Positions 22,991 through 35,979 of a DNA stretch of 64,000 nt are shown here, piece by piece. The stretch lies in assembly GCA_944548615.1 (NCBI GenBank), contig OX155974.1, forward strand, positions 2,976,001-3,040,000. Reading direction: 5' to 3'. The translations under genes and the position numbers were made by a program. This stretch comes from Micropterix aruncella (lineage: Eukaryota; Arthropoda; Insecta; Lepidoptera; Micropterigidae). Under the pieces are notes generated by a model that saw only the letters and a list, made by a program, of their open reading frames with translations, ran no database searches and was not told the DNA's origin. Position 1 is the stretch's first letter. Each line of letters begins with the position of its first letter.

Positions 22991-23049
22991 GAATTATAGT
23001 GAATATCTTGTAGTATCAGTAGTAGTAGTAGCTTGGCATCCTCTCTTCA

Positions 23050-23335
23050 GTGAGTAGGAAAATAACAATTCTAGAGGCCGGATGTCTCTGCCCTCCCGAA
23101 GGTTTCGGGTCCGAAGTCGCTTGCTCGGCCTAGACCCAATGTAAGCAATAATTCAGTTGGAATTTACTGCAGACCGCAGCATCCATTGCCGGACTATTCA
23201 CGCGGGATCGGATAGTCAACAGGTCGACTCAAAAGTGGCTGTTATCAAGTCAACAACTACTCCCGCTGCATAGGAAACTGTATGTCGTATGGATGTCCAA
23301 ACCGCCCGAAGAACATCACCCAGGGAAAACTAACC
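23050..23335. repeat. Diverged TIR-A-related repeat
   Basis: Contains diverged equivalents of TIR-A blocks ('GAAGTCGCTTGCTCGG', 'GCATAGGAAACTGTATG', 'CCGCCCGAAGAACATC'). A similar relative is at 51570-51770. Confidence 0.4.
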
Positions 23336-23439
23336 CACCTGTATAATACTAATAATAACACCTGTATAATACCTGTATAATGTAATATTTACACTATTTA
23401 CACTTAATATTTTCAAGTCAATATATAATAGGTTTGTTA

Positions 23440-23960
23440 TAACCTTGAAACCTGATCGTGTTCAAAGTCCATTACGTGACCTTAATCACAAGTGCAAACA
23501 CCACTATGATACAATATTCCATCATGGAATGCCAGTTCCTGTTTTCCGGCTTCATCATCAGACCTTGAAACTTAATCGTGGTCAAAGTTCATTACAAGAC
23601 CTTTCTAACAAGTCCAAACACGGCTATGATACGATATTCCATCATGGAATGCCAGTGCCTATCTTCCGGCTTCATCATCAGACCTTGAAACCTAGTCGTG
23701 GTCAAAGTTCATTCCAAGACTTTTCTAACAAGTCCTAATACAGCTTTGATACGATATTCCATCATGAAGTTCCAGTTCATATCTTCCGACTCCATCATCA
23801 GATCAGTTCGACAGTACCATATTATTGTATTGTCATCAGAACTACATACAGCTACCAATTTTCATGACGCTACGAACCTTGGAAGATGGTTAAATTAGTT
23901 ACCTTAGATTCCATTAGATAGTTAGTTACATACAGGTCGACCTAATAAAAGCGTGTTAAA
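23440..23960 (+). repeat. 120-bp tandem repeat (three units) and flank
   Basis: Three units begin CCTTGAAAC at about 23446, 23566 and 23686 and end 'CGGCTTCATCATCAGA'. The 120-bp period keeps an open frame with a 40-residue repeat, but there is no independent sign of a gene. Unit and flank ('ATTGTCATCAGAACTACATA') look like a repeat I know from moths; treated as transposon-associated satellite. Confidence 0.65.
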
Positions 23961-23974
23961 AAGAGTTCTTACCA

Positions 23975-24180
23975 GGCCCGAACTTCTACGAGGAGGCTAC
24001 CGGATGGGTGCTGAACCGCCAGAGACCGCTCGAGATGCCCTCGTATTGGCTGAAAGTAATATAAAAATAACACCAGGGACGAGGCAGAGGAAATATTCAA
24101 TAAAGCCTACGAAAGGTAGGTACAACTTAACTAAGGTTATTTAAACTCAGATAACACATTTTAACCGCCGCATTATTGCA
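23975..24180. repeat. Repeat family M, internally deleted copy
   Basis: Joins the 'CTTCTACGAGGAGGCTACCGGATGGG' end to the 'TGGCTGAAAGTAATATAAAAATAACACCAGGGACG' half; the middle is missing when compared with the full copy at 50455-50775. Confidence 0.55.
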
Positions 24181-24184
24181 TTTT

Positions 24185-24725
24185 AATCCCGCATTATTGC
24201 AATATACTGCTGGAAAGCCTGACCCAGTTCGACAAGAAGTGGGGTTACCGTTTTAAAACAGACGTCCAATTCACATCGTCGTGCCTCGCTTTTGCCGACG
24301 ACCTAACTTTTATCACTGGTGATAAAAGTTATCACCATTTCCCTGCTATTACAGAAAATGGAGATGTTCTGCAACTGGTCAGGCTGTATAAAAGTGAAGC
24401 CCTCCAAATGTTTTTGCCTTGGACTCGCCCGCATAGACACAAAATTTACGTCCTATGACCCAAAATTGGTCTATAAGGGCTCTATTATCTCCCTTATAGA
24501 CCCAAATAACCACTTTGAATTTCTTGGCAGGAAAATCACCTGCCAGGGAAAAGACCTCTCTGGCGACCATGTTATGGAACATTTCAGTAGTTGCCTGGAA
24601 AAGATAGATGCATTTCTAATTTCTGGCCCTCGTAAGGCTTGGATCTATGACAACTATCTAACTTCACATTTGTCATGGCCCTTTCTTATTTACGATTTCA
24701 CCAAAACCCAACTGTCTCGTCTGGA
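24185..24725 (+). pseudogene. RLE family A reverse transcriptase, C-terminal part
   Basis: Reads 'LTQFDKKWGYRFKTDVQF...CLAFADDLTFITGD' (catalytic FADD box). After a frameshift near 24320 it continues 'CIKVKPSKCFCLGLARID', 'FEFLGRKITCQGKDLSG' and 'RKAWIYDNYLTSHLSWPF'. The frame is cut at 24725 by a TIR-A element and resumes at 25392. With that part it covers RT motif C through the zinc knuckle. Confidence 0.7.
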
Positions 24726-25391
24726 GGGAGCTAATGGGCCCATGATGAGGTGGCCACGTTGACCCATGTGTTCAGGGTCGGTCACACTCACGGGTCAACA
24801 CCCATCCGATGGCCTCCACGCATGGGGTGCGAACCTGGGTAGGACACTGGGTCAACCAGTCTCCCCTGGGAATCAAACCTCTGGCACTCCTGGACGGTCT
24901 GCGCACCGAGCGGCGCAAGCCAATCGACTGTGCTCTCCGACTAACAGTCGGGGGAGTCTGGGAACTGTATTGTTTCCTACAGAGCGGGGGTGGTTGCGTA
25001 CCTTACGGCGACTGCTCTTGAAATGACCATTGGCCATCCGATCCCGGTTCAGAGTCGGGCAAAGGACGCCTTGGTCCGCGATAGATTCGGCGTACACCGT
25101 TTCACCGCTTCGTAAGGGAGAGGACCGCGCAAGCGACCTCGAACTCGGAACCAATCGAGAGACCGGAGAAATCTGGTCACAATTGGAAGCAAGGGTGCGA
25201 GGGTCGGCCCGCCAGGTAACATTACTGGCTATCTCGCGGTAAAGGCGTTGGCTTCTTGCGGGTCGTGACGTAGCTGGACGTTGGATTGTTCTGTCCAAAG
25301 TCTTCTACCTTCACTGCAGGGCGACAGAACGAGAAAATCGTTAAAACGTCCTGTGGTGACGGGCTCGCCCGTTGTAGTTGACACTGCAAGT
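24726..25391. mobile_element. TIR-A element inserted in an RLE retrotransposon
   Basis: Runs from the boundary 'GGGAGCTAATGGGCCC' to the right terminal repeat 'GGGCTCGCCCGTTGTAGTTG'. It splits the RT frame. The 13-bp 'TGTCTCGTCTGGA' is present on both sides (24713-24725 and 25392-25404), which looks like a target duplication. Confidence 0.7.
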
Positions 25392-26080
25392 TGTCTCGTC
25401 TGGATGCACTGGTGACAGCTAGTTTAAAATCCTAGTTGTCCTTAGCCAAACCAGCTGACCCCTCGACTCTCTTCAGGTTCAAACACAATTTTGGGCTAGC
25501 TCTAAAATTGCCCTCTCTGCTGTACGCCAACTCCAGAATAACCAAAAATTCGATTCTAAGCAATTCCAAGAATCCGGCAATAGCGAAGCACTTAATAAGT
25601 GGCTGTAGTGAAATGATCTACAAGCCCGCGTAGACTTCCACAAAAAGTTCCTTACTGGAATCAGCCAGAATGGCACTGGTCTGGGGTATGGCAGTACAAC
25701 CATGAGCGATGTGGACTTGAAGTCTCTCTTGCGGGGAGATTACGACAGCAATAGTATGGCTCACGCTATTGGCCTTCAATGCCAGAATGATTGGACAACA
25801 ATTCACTGGAAAGTAATGTTGTATGACTGGACGCCAGAGATGCTGAAATTTTATTTAAATGCCTTTCAGCATACACTTCCACACCTCAGTAAACTCGCTC
25901 GTTGGAGCTATGCCGAGGATAGTTCATGTCCCCTTTGTAGCAACACCCCTTGCACAGCTAGACATATTCTAGCTGGCTGCAAGGTGGCCTTGGATCAAGG
26001 ACGGTACACTTATCACCACGACAAAGTCCTTGATTATCTTAAGAAAACGTTGCTTAATAGCTTAACTAAACAACATTAAT
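25392..26080 (+). pseudogene. RLE family A, continuation after TIR-A insertion
   Basis: Continues the polypeptide 'LSRLDALVTASLKS', 'LAKPADPSTLFRFKHNFGLA' with several frame breaks. Then comes a longer frame at 25702-26079 with 'FYLNAFQHTLPHLSKLARWS' and the knuckle 'CPLCSNTPCTARHILAGC'. It ends before the endonuclease domain. Confidence 0.65.
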
Positions 26081-26689
26081 ACTAATTGTAATAATATCTT
26101 AATTAGTAGCTTAATTAAGCAAGTATTAATATTATTTGTAAAGCTAGTTAATATAAGTAAAATTTAAACAAACATTCATTACTGTTTCCCTATTGACAAA
26201 CTAGCCTCGGTTGGAACTTAGCTGCTATACATAGATGTTATTTTTTTAAAAAGGTATTGCAAAAGAAATCAACATGTTATTATGCAGGTTGTTATTATGT
26301 ACCTACACAGTACAGAAAAGCGAAAAAAAAACAGAATTTGTCGCTAGCGGTCCGCCCCATCCGCCGAGAAATTGATACATGAAGTTTGTTCGCTGCGAAT
26401 GACTGCGTTTGGGAGAAAATACACTGAAAACAAGCGGCGGGGAGTCCCCCGGATTAGAGGCGAGAATTCGATCTCAGGGTTGCCAACATTATGATAGGAA
26501 TTTTGAAAATTTGAGATTTTGTTTGTAATTCACAATATTGTCCATTATTTTCAATGGAGGCTGGGGCCCTTTATATCCACGGGGCCCTGGGCTTCAACCC
26601 AAAAAGCGCTTATATAGATCCGCCCCTGTAGGAGCGTCCGAAGAATGATTTCCAGAAGAAACCGGTATGCAGACACACAGTACTACCCG

Positions 26690-26890
26690 GGCTCGAGCTT
26701 CTGCTAGGAGGCTACTAGGTGGGCGCCGACCCGTGAGATGGGACGACCCTAACACATGGGTCATAATGGCCCAAATGCACTGGACCCATTAGCTCCCAGG
26801 TTGAACCATCGGTTACGATCTCCTAGTCCAAGTCGCCCAGACACCCTTGGAGATGCCTTCTCATTGGCTGAAAGCAATCAGAAGTCTTTG
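26690..26890. repeat. Repeat family M, partial
   Basis: 'CTTCTGCTAGGAGGCTACTAGG' through 'CATTAGCTCCCAGGTTGAACC' to 'TGCCTTCTCATTGGCTGAAAGCAA'. A further 130-bp piece of the same family ('AATATAAAAATACCACCAGGGAC' to 'CTGGGTATTGCAAG') is at 27760-27885. Confidence 0.6.
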
Positions 26891-26904
26891 TGGTTTTGCG
26901 GCAG

Positions 26905-27400
26905 CCAAATCAGTATACTTTGCGTATTTTAACTCATTAATGACTTATTGACTACTATTTTGGGGAAATGCTGCAACCAGTAAAAGAATCTTTCTTTTGC
27001 AAAAGAGAGCACTGCGCAGCATGTATCAGGTAACGACTAAGACCTCATGCAAAGAATATTTTATTAAGGCAAGGGTAATGACTATGTATTCGGCGTTCAT
27101 ATACCAGTGTTTAATGTATGCTAGACAGCACCTAACAGAAACACCAATTAATGCAGACATTCACTCGCATCATACCCGCGGTAGCTCCCTTTCATGCGTA
27201 CCCCGAATACGACTGGCAAAAGTACAGAAAAGCTACTTGTACCTTAGCATTAAATTCTATAATCTACTCCCTACAAAATTTAAACAGCTGGAGGACATAA
27301 AATTCAAAAAAAACATCAAGGAGATGCTGATAGGCCACCCTTTCTATAATTTGGCCGAATTTGAGGGCCATGATTTTTCAAATATTGTGCCCATTTAAAT
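26905..27400 (+). mobile_element. LINE reverse-transcriptase C-terminal fragment
   Basis: The stretch '...WGNAATSKRIFLLQKRALR', interrupted by one stop upstream, leads into a 133-residue frame at 26997-27398 ('LRSMYQVTTKTSCKEYF', 'SIKFYNLLPTKFKQLEDIKF'). This is the post-polymerase tail typical of Jockey/CR1-group LINEs. Polymerase motifs are absent. Confidence 0.6.
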
Positions 27401-28090
27401 TACTTAAAAAAGTAGAGCCTTATTGTCTGTTTATTTTATATGGTCTTATATCTGTACTTTTAGTTTAAAATGCATAACGTAGATTTAATTTTATTATTTA
27501 ACATTTTACTGACAATTTGAATACCTACCTATTACGATAAATAATTTTACTACGTATCTTTTCGAATCACTAACTACTTCAAATATTAAACTTCTATTTT
27601 GATTATTTATATTTATAGTTTGACAATCTAGTAGTTCATTCTTGACTAAGTATGTATGTTCAGTAAAGAGTCGTAACGAAACTTACTACATAACCAATTA
27701 TTTTGACACGTCCAAGAGCGGTCTTTAGCCGTCAATTGGACACAACGAAAATGTAATGTAATGTAAGGCAATATAAAAATACCACCAGGGACTTTGCAGA
27801 GGATAGCTTCTAAGCTTAAAAAGTTAACATTTTGACCAAGGTTGGTTAAACATATTTTAACTGCTGGGTATTGCAAGTCACCCTTAGGCAATACAGCGTC
27901 AATACATACATAAATTATGGTGGTCTAGAATTCCACTGATAAACAGAAAATTCGATGATGTGACAACCTGGGCAGTTTTAAACTCTTTACAGTAGTTATG
28001 GGATAGCGCTCAAGGTCTTTCCATTTAGTTGCTGAAATCTTTAAACGAAGCAACCTCAATGACTGTACAAAAATAAATATAAATAAATAC
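27400..28090. other. AT-rich DNA, no gene seen
   Basis: Only the small family M piece at 27760-27885 is recognisable. Confidence 0.5.
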
Positions 28091-28092
28091 AA

Positions 28093-28850
28093 ACGGAGCT
28101 GCCATGGAATTCACCGACCGGAGTCGGGCCCATCATAATACTATTTTTTACACTTCTGGGGGGTGAGCAGTGGATTCCGGACTTACGAACCGGCTGTGGT
28201 AGGTTTAGGACAGCTGTCTTGCCACATGTGAGCGTTCACCTTACCACCCATTCGCTCCCCCTTCGAAGCCATAGAATTTGAGATGCGCAAATCGCAGTTT
28301 TAGATAATTTTTCTAAGAAAGAGTTGATTATTTTTCTGGAAAGGCCGTGATCATTAAAGAGGTGAAATAGAGATTTAGCTGGCAGGCCACGAGCGCCGAC
28401 TTCCACCGCGTGAAGGTGAACAGTGAAGCCGTTCCGGGTTATGGCATTTGCAAGATCATGGTATTTATTTAATTTGTACTCGTGGTCTTTTGGGATATTT
28501 GATTCCCATGGAACAGTTAATTCTACGATAAGGGCCACCTTTCGAGATAGAGAGTAAAGAGTTATATCTGGACGGAGGGCTGTGCATCCGAGACTTTCAG
28601 GGAATTTATACTGCTTAGAGACCGAATCAACCTCCAGAATCCAATCTCAATTATTGAGAAAGGTTTTGTAGTTAAATGTTTTTTGCCTTTAGAGCCATCC
28701 CGCACAAATTGTATTGGGGGTTTGGAGGATACTGTCAAACCCTTGTTGGCACGAGCCACTGAGAGACTAATTACCTCGCGAATAACAGCGAGAACTTTGT
28801 CATGGCGGTAAGTGTACCGTCCTTGATCTAAGGCCACCTTAGACAACGAA
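28093..28850 (-). mobile_element. RLE family A copy, 3' portion
   Basis: On the - strand: 'KVALDQGRYTYRHDKVLAVI', 'VARANKGLTVSSKPPIQFV', then 'VELTVPWESNIPKDHEYKLN' and 'VEVGARGLPAKSLFHLF', stop, 3'UTR and the fixed end at 28093 ('TACAAACGGAGCTGCCATG' on +). The 5' junction at about 28850 abuts the long inverted repeat. One frame therefore fuses inverted-repeat sequence with RLE sequence, an accident of insertion. Confidence 0.75.
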
Positions 28851-28859
28851 ATGAAGTCC

Positions 28860-29536
28860 GTAATATTGGCGGATGTCATCTCCTCGAAACTGTTCACTAA
28901 TACCTTTGAATACGTCTTGAATCGTTGAAACGGAAAGAAAGTGATGTCAATATTAACGGAGAACACATCCCGCATAGTCTTGAACTCCATTCGTGTAACT
29001 GAGCGGCAGATGAAATTGAAATTATTTACTGGCGATCAGATTTTGGTCTGAAAATCTACCACATGATAGTAGCTAAAATTCTATTAATTATTTTTAATAA
29101 TAAACCCACTAGGAAAAAGGAAAAGAGTTTACCGCAGCGTTGAAAAAATGACTTATCGAAAAAAGCTTTTACATATTAAACAAATATTTCTCATGATAAT
29201 TTCTCGAAATATTTGTTTAATATGTAAAAGCTTTTTTCGATAAGTCATTTTTTCAACGCTGCGGTAAACTCTTTTCCTTTTTCCTAGTGGGTTTATTATT
29301 AAAAATAATTAATAGAATTTTAGCTACTATCATGTGGTAGATTTTCAGACCAAAATCTGATCGCCAGTAAATAATTTCAATTTCATCTGCCGCTCAGTTA
29401 CACGAATGGAGTTCAAGACTATGCGGGATGTGTTCTCCGTTAATATTGACATCACTTTCTTTCCGTTTCAACGATTCAAGACGTATTCAAAGGTATTAGT
29501 GAACAGTTTCGAGGAGATGACATCCGCCAATATTAC
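28860..29536. repeat. Long near-perfect inverted repeat, 331-bp arms, 15-nt spacer
   Basis: 28860-29190 and 29206-29536 are reverse complements about the spacer 29191-29205. I compared several blocks of the arms and saw no mismatch. Each arm contains a short frame starting 'MEFKTMRDVFSVNIDI'. A diverged single copy of the same sequence lies at 50080-50290, downstream of the 48107 zinc-finger gene. RNA read across it would form a very stable double-stranded hairpin. Confidence 0.85.
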
Positions 29537-29699
29537 CTATATTGTGGCCATGCATTTTTTTTACAATAATTCAATTAGGAAGATTACACATTTTAAATTA
29601 TATACATTTCGTATTTATAGGCGGATTTTTGATTATTCCTTGATTTTTGATTTTTTTCTTTATTTTTTATATTATTGATGAATTATTTTTATTAATTGT

Positions 29700-31020
29700 C
29701 TTCTACTGTTAGTGTAACTTACCCAGTCTGTTTAGATTTTTGTATGTTATATATATATATATTGTAACACGAGCTCCGTGTCTTCCTGCGGGTTTTCACT
29801 ATTTTCACGCATTTTCTCACATTCGTATCGAAGCCGGCGCGCACGCATAGTTTTGACAGCTGAAGCGCCGAGTTCAGAAGCGAGCAACATTACGGCGAGT
29901 GACGTAGCTAAAGACAACGCGTTGCCAGTACGACTATTGGATACGATTGCGAATCAAAATCATGAAAATGAAAAAGTCATAATTAGAGATTGAAGATGAG
30001 TTAATAAATCGTAGTTATTTGAGTAGTCGCCGAGTAAATTAATTCGTGCCTTTATACACTCAATTTCAGCATGATACAGGAGGGAGCCGCTGCCTTCTAG
30101 CGTTGGTTATCAAATATTAATGAATTCAGGGAATAACCGGGATAAATAAGATATGTTTTCAATAGTGGTAAAATTCCTTTATTTTAATAAAATACATACA
30201 CGCAATATTAAGCGCTATTAATAATTCCGGAAATTAGCGTTGAGATGTACGCGGGAAAATCCGATAGGCAAACCCTCATCTAGGCGGAATATTCTCGAAA
30301 TCGACCGCCCTTGCTAGAACTCCTTCCATTCGAATTCGAGAAATCGTGCGAGCCAGACAAAGTCCCGGAGAAGTCCAGAACTTATAGATAGGACCTCAAT
30401 ATTTTCTCCGGTAAGTGTTCGTTTGATAATTGATATTGTGAGAACTAGATTCCCTGGGGCGGGCATAGCTCGACGGGAGTTTCCGGCCTTTGGGCGGCTT
30501 GTCCGGTATCTGGAGTGCCGTCTCCTTTCCGGGAAGCCTTCCTCTGCCTGGATCCCGCATACTGACGGATACGTTCTTCCGGCAGGGACTTTTGCAGGGG
30601 CGATTATCAGTCGCCCTATTTTCGGCGAAGCCTGAGGCGCCGCCCATGCTCTCCAGCGAACCGCCCTCAAGCAGGAACGACACTCGGGTAGCCCTTCGGC
30701 CCCGTCTCCTCATCAGCAGCGGCAGTATCTCCAGACAATCGTCGGGGAGAATAATACGATTGCGCGGCCGCCAATACTATCGTACGATAGCCGACGCATC
30801 GTACCACCAGCCTACCTGCTCGACTCCGGCTCGAAGCAGCGATCAGCCGGCCGCCGAAGACGAACGAGTGAACCCGACAACATTCGCGGAGATCCAGGCT
30901 TACCAACCTTACCAGATCCCGAGAGTGGTACCAACCGTTCCAAGCCGACCGCGAATATCGGTGTGGCGATTCCATGCGATACGCCATATATATAGATCAA
31001 GCTAGGAGCCGACCCTGACA
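29700..31020. other. Unassigned region with a GC-rich block (30380-31000)
   Basis: 30380-31000 is GC-rich with overlapping open frames on both strands (171 residues + at 30490-31005; 118 residues - at 30314-30670). Neither resembles a family I know and both are Pro/Ser/Arg-rich. It could be a decayed retroelement leader or LTR. 29760-30110 also holds no recognisable gene. Confidence 0.3.
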
Positions 31021-31327
31021 TAAAGTCTGCATTGCTAATAATATATGAGCATATTACTCACCATTTGATAATTTTTCCACCTCTTTGATTATTTGATTAT
31101 GTTGTTATTTTATTGTGTAATTTGTATTTTTGAATGTTGTCGAATAAATAATTGATAATTTTAACGGATAAACCAATAGGAAGATATTAATAACTGACTG
31201 GATAATAAAGGCCACTGTTGGTAATTAACAAAATAGATCTTTTACTATTTGGTAATATAAAAACCTGTAACTCTATAGATTCCAAATATTTTCCAAGACT
31301 ATATAGATTCAAAGAAAAATATAGGTT

Positions 31328-33390
<2,063 letters not shown>

Positions 33391-33992
33391 CTTGTGGCAC
33401 TCGGGGACTGCCGCGGTAAAGCTATTGCATAGCATTTTTAACAACTTAGGTATGCAATTATTATTATTTATTTATTGTATTTATTTTATTTTTTGTGATA
33501 TCAGATAACTGCGCTCTATCGGAAAACGTTGAAAGTATTCCGAATCATTTGCGGCTGCGGAAGCAAATGATTCGGAATAATTTAGACGTCTTCCGATAGA
33601 GCGCCGCGCACGATTTTTTTATTCGATAAAGCAAAAAAAACGGATTTTTCGAAAAAAATCGTAGATAAAAAGATAGATAATTAAATTATCTTTAAAATGG
33701 TGCAGGTTTCATAATAATACGCCAGATAGTATTTGCGTAGTAGTCGTTTTTGTGTTCGGTTAGACCTAATTTCACAAATTAATTACACTATGTAATATAA
33801 ACAAAATCTAAAATATTCAAAGCTAAGAATATTAGGAAAATGTTCTTGTTTAACATATATTTTTTTCGAATCGTAAGCAGTACTCGTTTAGACGTAATTA
33901 TCAGTTTAAAATCATTAATATTCGTTAAGAAATTTCTTCATTCGGTCGCCGCGCTGGCCTGCCCGCGATAAAAGCTATGCAATAGCTTAAAA
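33391..33992. mobile_element. MITE-C copy 1 (hairpin element, ~600 bp)
   Basis: Begins 'GTGGCACTCGGGGACTGCCG' with the subterminal palindrome GCTATTGCATAGC and ends 'CGCGATAAAAGCTATGCAATAGCTT'. The centre (33510-33605) is a strong hairpin: 'GCGCTCTATCGGAAAACGTT' and 'ATTCCGAATCATTTGC' recur inverted. Non-coding. Copies 2 and 3 lie at 34866 and 44727 in opposite orientation. Confidence 0.75.
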
Positions 33993-33999
33993 ATAAAAA

Positions 34000-34865
34000 T
34001 ATATATTTTAAATGTTATTTAAGGCCATTCAATGAACATTACGAATTATTATTGATTTGATTTAGATATTATAGGCAAACCAGTGAAATAACGACATTTT
34101 TTAATAAAAAATTACAAAATTAGCAGATAAGTAAATTTGTCAATCTGTTATAATAACAGGTAATTGTGAGAGACATAATTTAACGCATTATCACCATAAA
34201 TGTACCACGACAATATCGGACAATAAATATATTTCTATTTCTATTTCTAAGACCATTTTGTATAGCTATAATAAGCTAACGTGCTCTATAATAGCGTTTT
34301 CTAAAAGTATTTACACTTAAGAAAAAATGTGCTCCTATATCCACATTGTTTAAGCTCATTTAGTTTTAAAATATAATTAGGCAATGCTATTGTAGGAATG
34401 TTAGTTTTATATTAGCATTATGTAAGAGCACTTGAAAACGTACGTCTGAGATCTTATTCAAGACGATTGTAGGATCAACACAAATGGATAAGATTAATAT
34501 AAGATAAACGTAGGTATGTGTAATGGCATAAGGCAGAATAATATCAAGTGTATTTTACATTGTATCGATCTTGGGAATACCATTGTAAGACTAGGTTAAT
34601 GATTCGGCCATAACGTATTTGTGTGGAGTTGTGGGTTGACAGTTGATTTTATGTCGTCGTTATTAAAATGGATTACAAAAAATGGAAAATAAATGTGAGA
34701 ACTGGCTGGTGGCTACAGGCGAAAAGTGAAAAATAACTACATAGAACTGATGAAACAGACATTTTCAAATACATCATCTCTGCCAAATGAAGTGGACAAG
34801 GTAGCACTGAAGAAATCGGCGAATGTTTCACATTCATCGCTCCCGTACAAGTCTTCTTTTTTTTT
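34000..34865. other. AT-rich DNA, no clear gene
   Basis: Only a short coding-like piece near 34726-34860 ('LMKQTFSNTSSLPNEVDKVA'), cut off by MITE-C copy 2. Not recognised. Confidence 0.4.
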
Positions 34866-35445
34866 AAGCTATTGCATAGCTTTTATCGCGGGCCTAGGCC
34901 AGCGCGGTGACCGAATGAAGAAATTTCTTAACGAAAATTAATGATTTTAAACTGATAATTACGTCTAAACGAGTACTGCTTACGATTCGAAAAAAATATA
35001 TATTAAACAAGAACATTTTCCTAATATTCTTAGCTTTGAATATTTTAGATTTTGTTTATATTACGTAGTGTAATTAATTTATTGAAATTAGGTCTAACCG
35101 AACACAAAAACGACTACTACACAAATACTATCTGGCGTATTATTATGAAACCTGCATCATTTTAACGATAATTTAATTATCTATCTTTTTATCTACGATT
35201 TTTTTCGAATAATCCGTTTTTTTGCTTTATCGAATAAAAAATTCGTGCACGGCGCTCTATCGGAAGACGTTTAAATTATTCCGAATCATTTGCGGCTGCG
35301 GTAGCAAATTTCAACGTTTTCCGATAGAGCGCAGTTATCTGATATCAGAAAAAATAAAATAAATAAATAATTATAATTGCATAAGTTTTTAAAAATGCTA
35401 TGCAATAGCTTTACCGTGGCAGTCCCCGAGTGCCACACGTATTTT
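34866..35445. mobile_element. MITE-C copy 2, inverted relative to copy 1
   Basis: Starts 'AAGCTATTGCATAGCTTTTA' and ends 'GGCAGTCCCCGAGTGCCACA'. The internal hairpin at 35250-35335 has lost part of one arm. Copies 1 and 2 face each other across about 870 bp. Confidence 0.75.
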
Positions 35446-35522
35446 TTTTTGTTTGATGGCTCCACCCAAAGAGGGTGATTTCTGCCAGGTGTGCCGTTGA
35501 AATAGCAGGAAACTTTTTTGTG

Positions 35523-35880
35523 TTAGTGGACGTCACTGAAACAATTGACATCACTCCGTCGGGAACACAAAATGGAATAATAATAGATATAGTGAAATAC
35601 ATATATACGTTTAACACACAAACACTCTATGGAGGAACATTCATTAATAATTAGGGACATACTGTTGAGTTTAATAAATTTACAGATGATTTTGTAGACA
35701 TTGGGGGAGTTGAGAGATAATAAGAAGTCTATACTAATAGGGTGCTGAATTTTGAGATTTAAGAGGTCCGAAATGAAGTTAGGATAGTTATTAACAATGG
35801 GGTCCGTACAAGTCAATGTTAATGATAGTGATTCAAACCATGCTGACAATGATTTAAATGAAGACGAAACTTACACCGAT
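35523..35880 (-). mobile_element. LINE 3' end fragment (RNase-H-bearing type)
   Basis: On the - strand 'NNYPNFISDLLNLKIQHPISI' continues the same C-terminal stretch as 'NNYPSFIPDL' in the better copy at 56790-57290, followed by a diverged tail. Short and degraded. Confidence 0.5.
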
Positions 35881-35979
35881 GAAGAAAATAAAACAGATTA
35901 CGAGAAAACTATGAATTGATTACTGATGTGAAAAAACGATATGAATATATCACTTTTGCAAGTAATGTGGTATTTGAAA

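Noticed and set aside
23445..23738. Gene with three 40-residue repeats
   Set aside because: The 120-bp satellite unit length is a multiple of three, which keeps a frame open by chance. It belongs to a recognisable interspersed repeat.
23440..23960. CRISPR-like array
   Set aside because: Direct repeats are 120 bp without unique spacers, in a eukaryotic genome; it is a satellite.
34726..34941. 71-residue frame near MITE-C copy 2
   Set aside because: Half of it lies in the MITE; the remainder is too short to identify.
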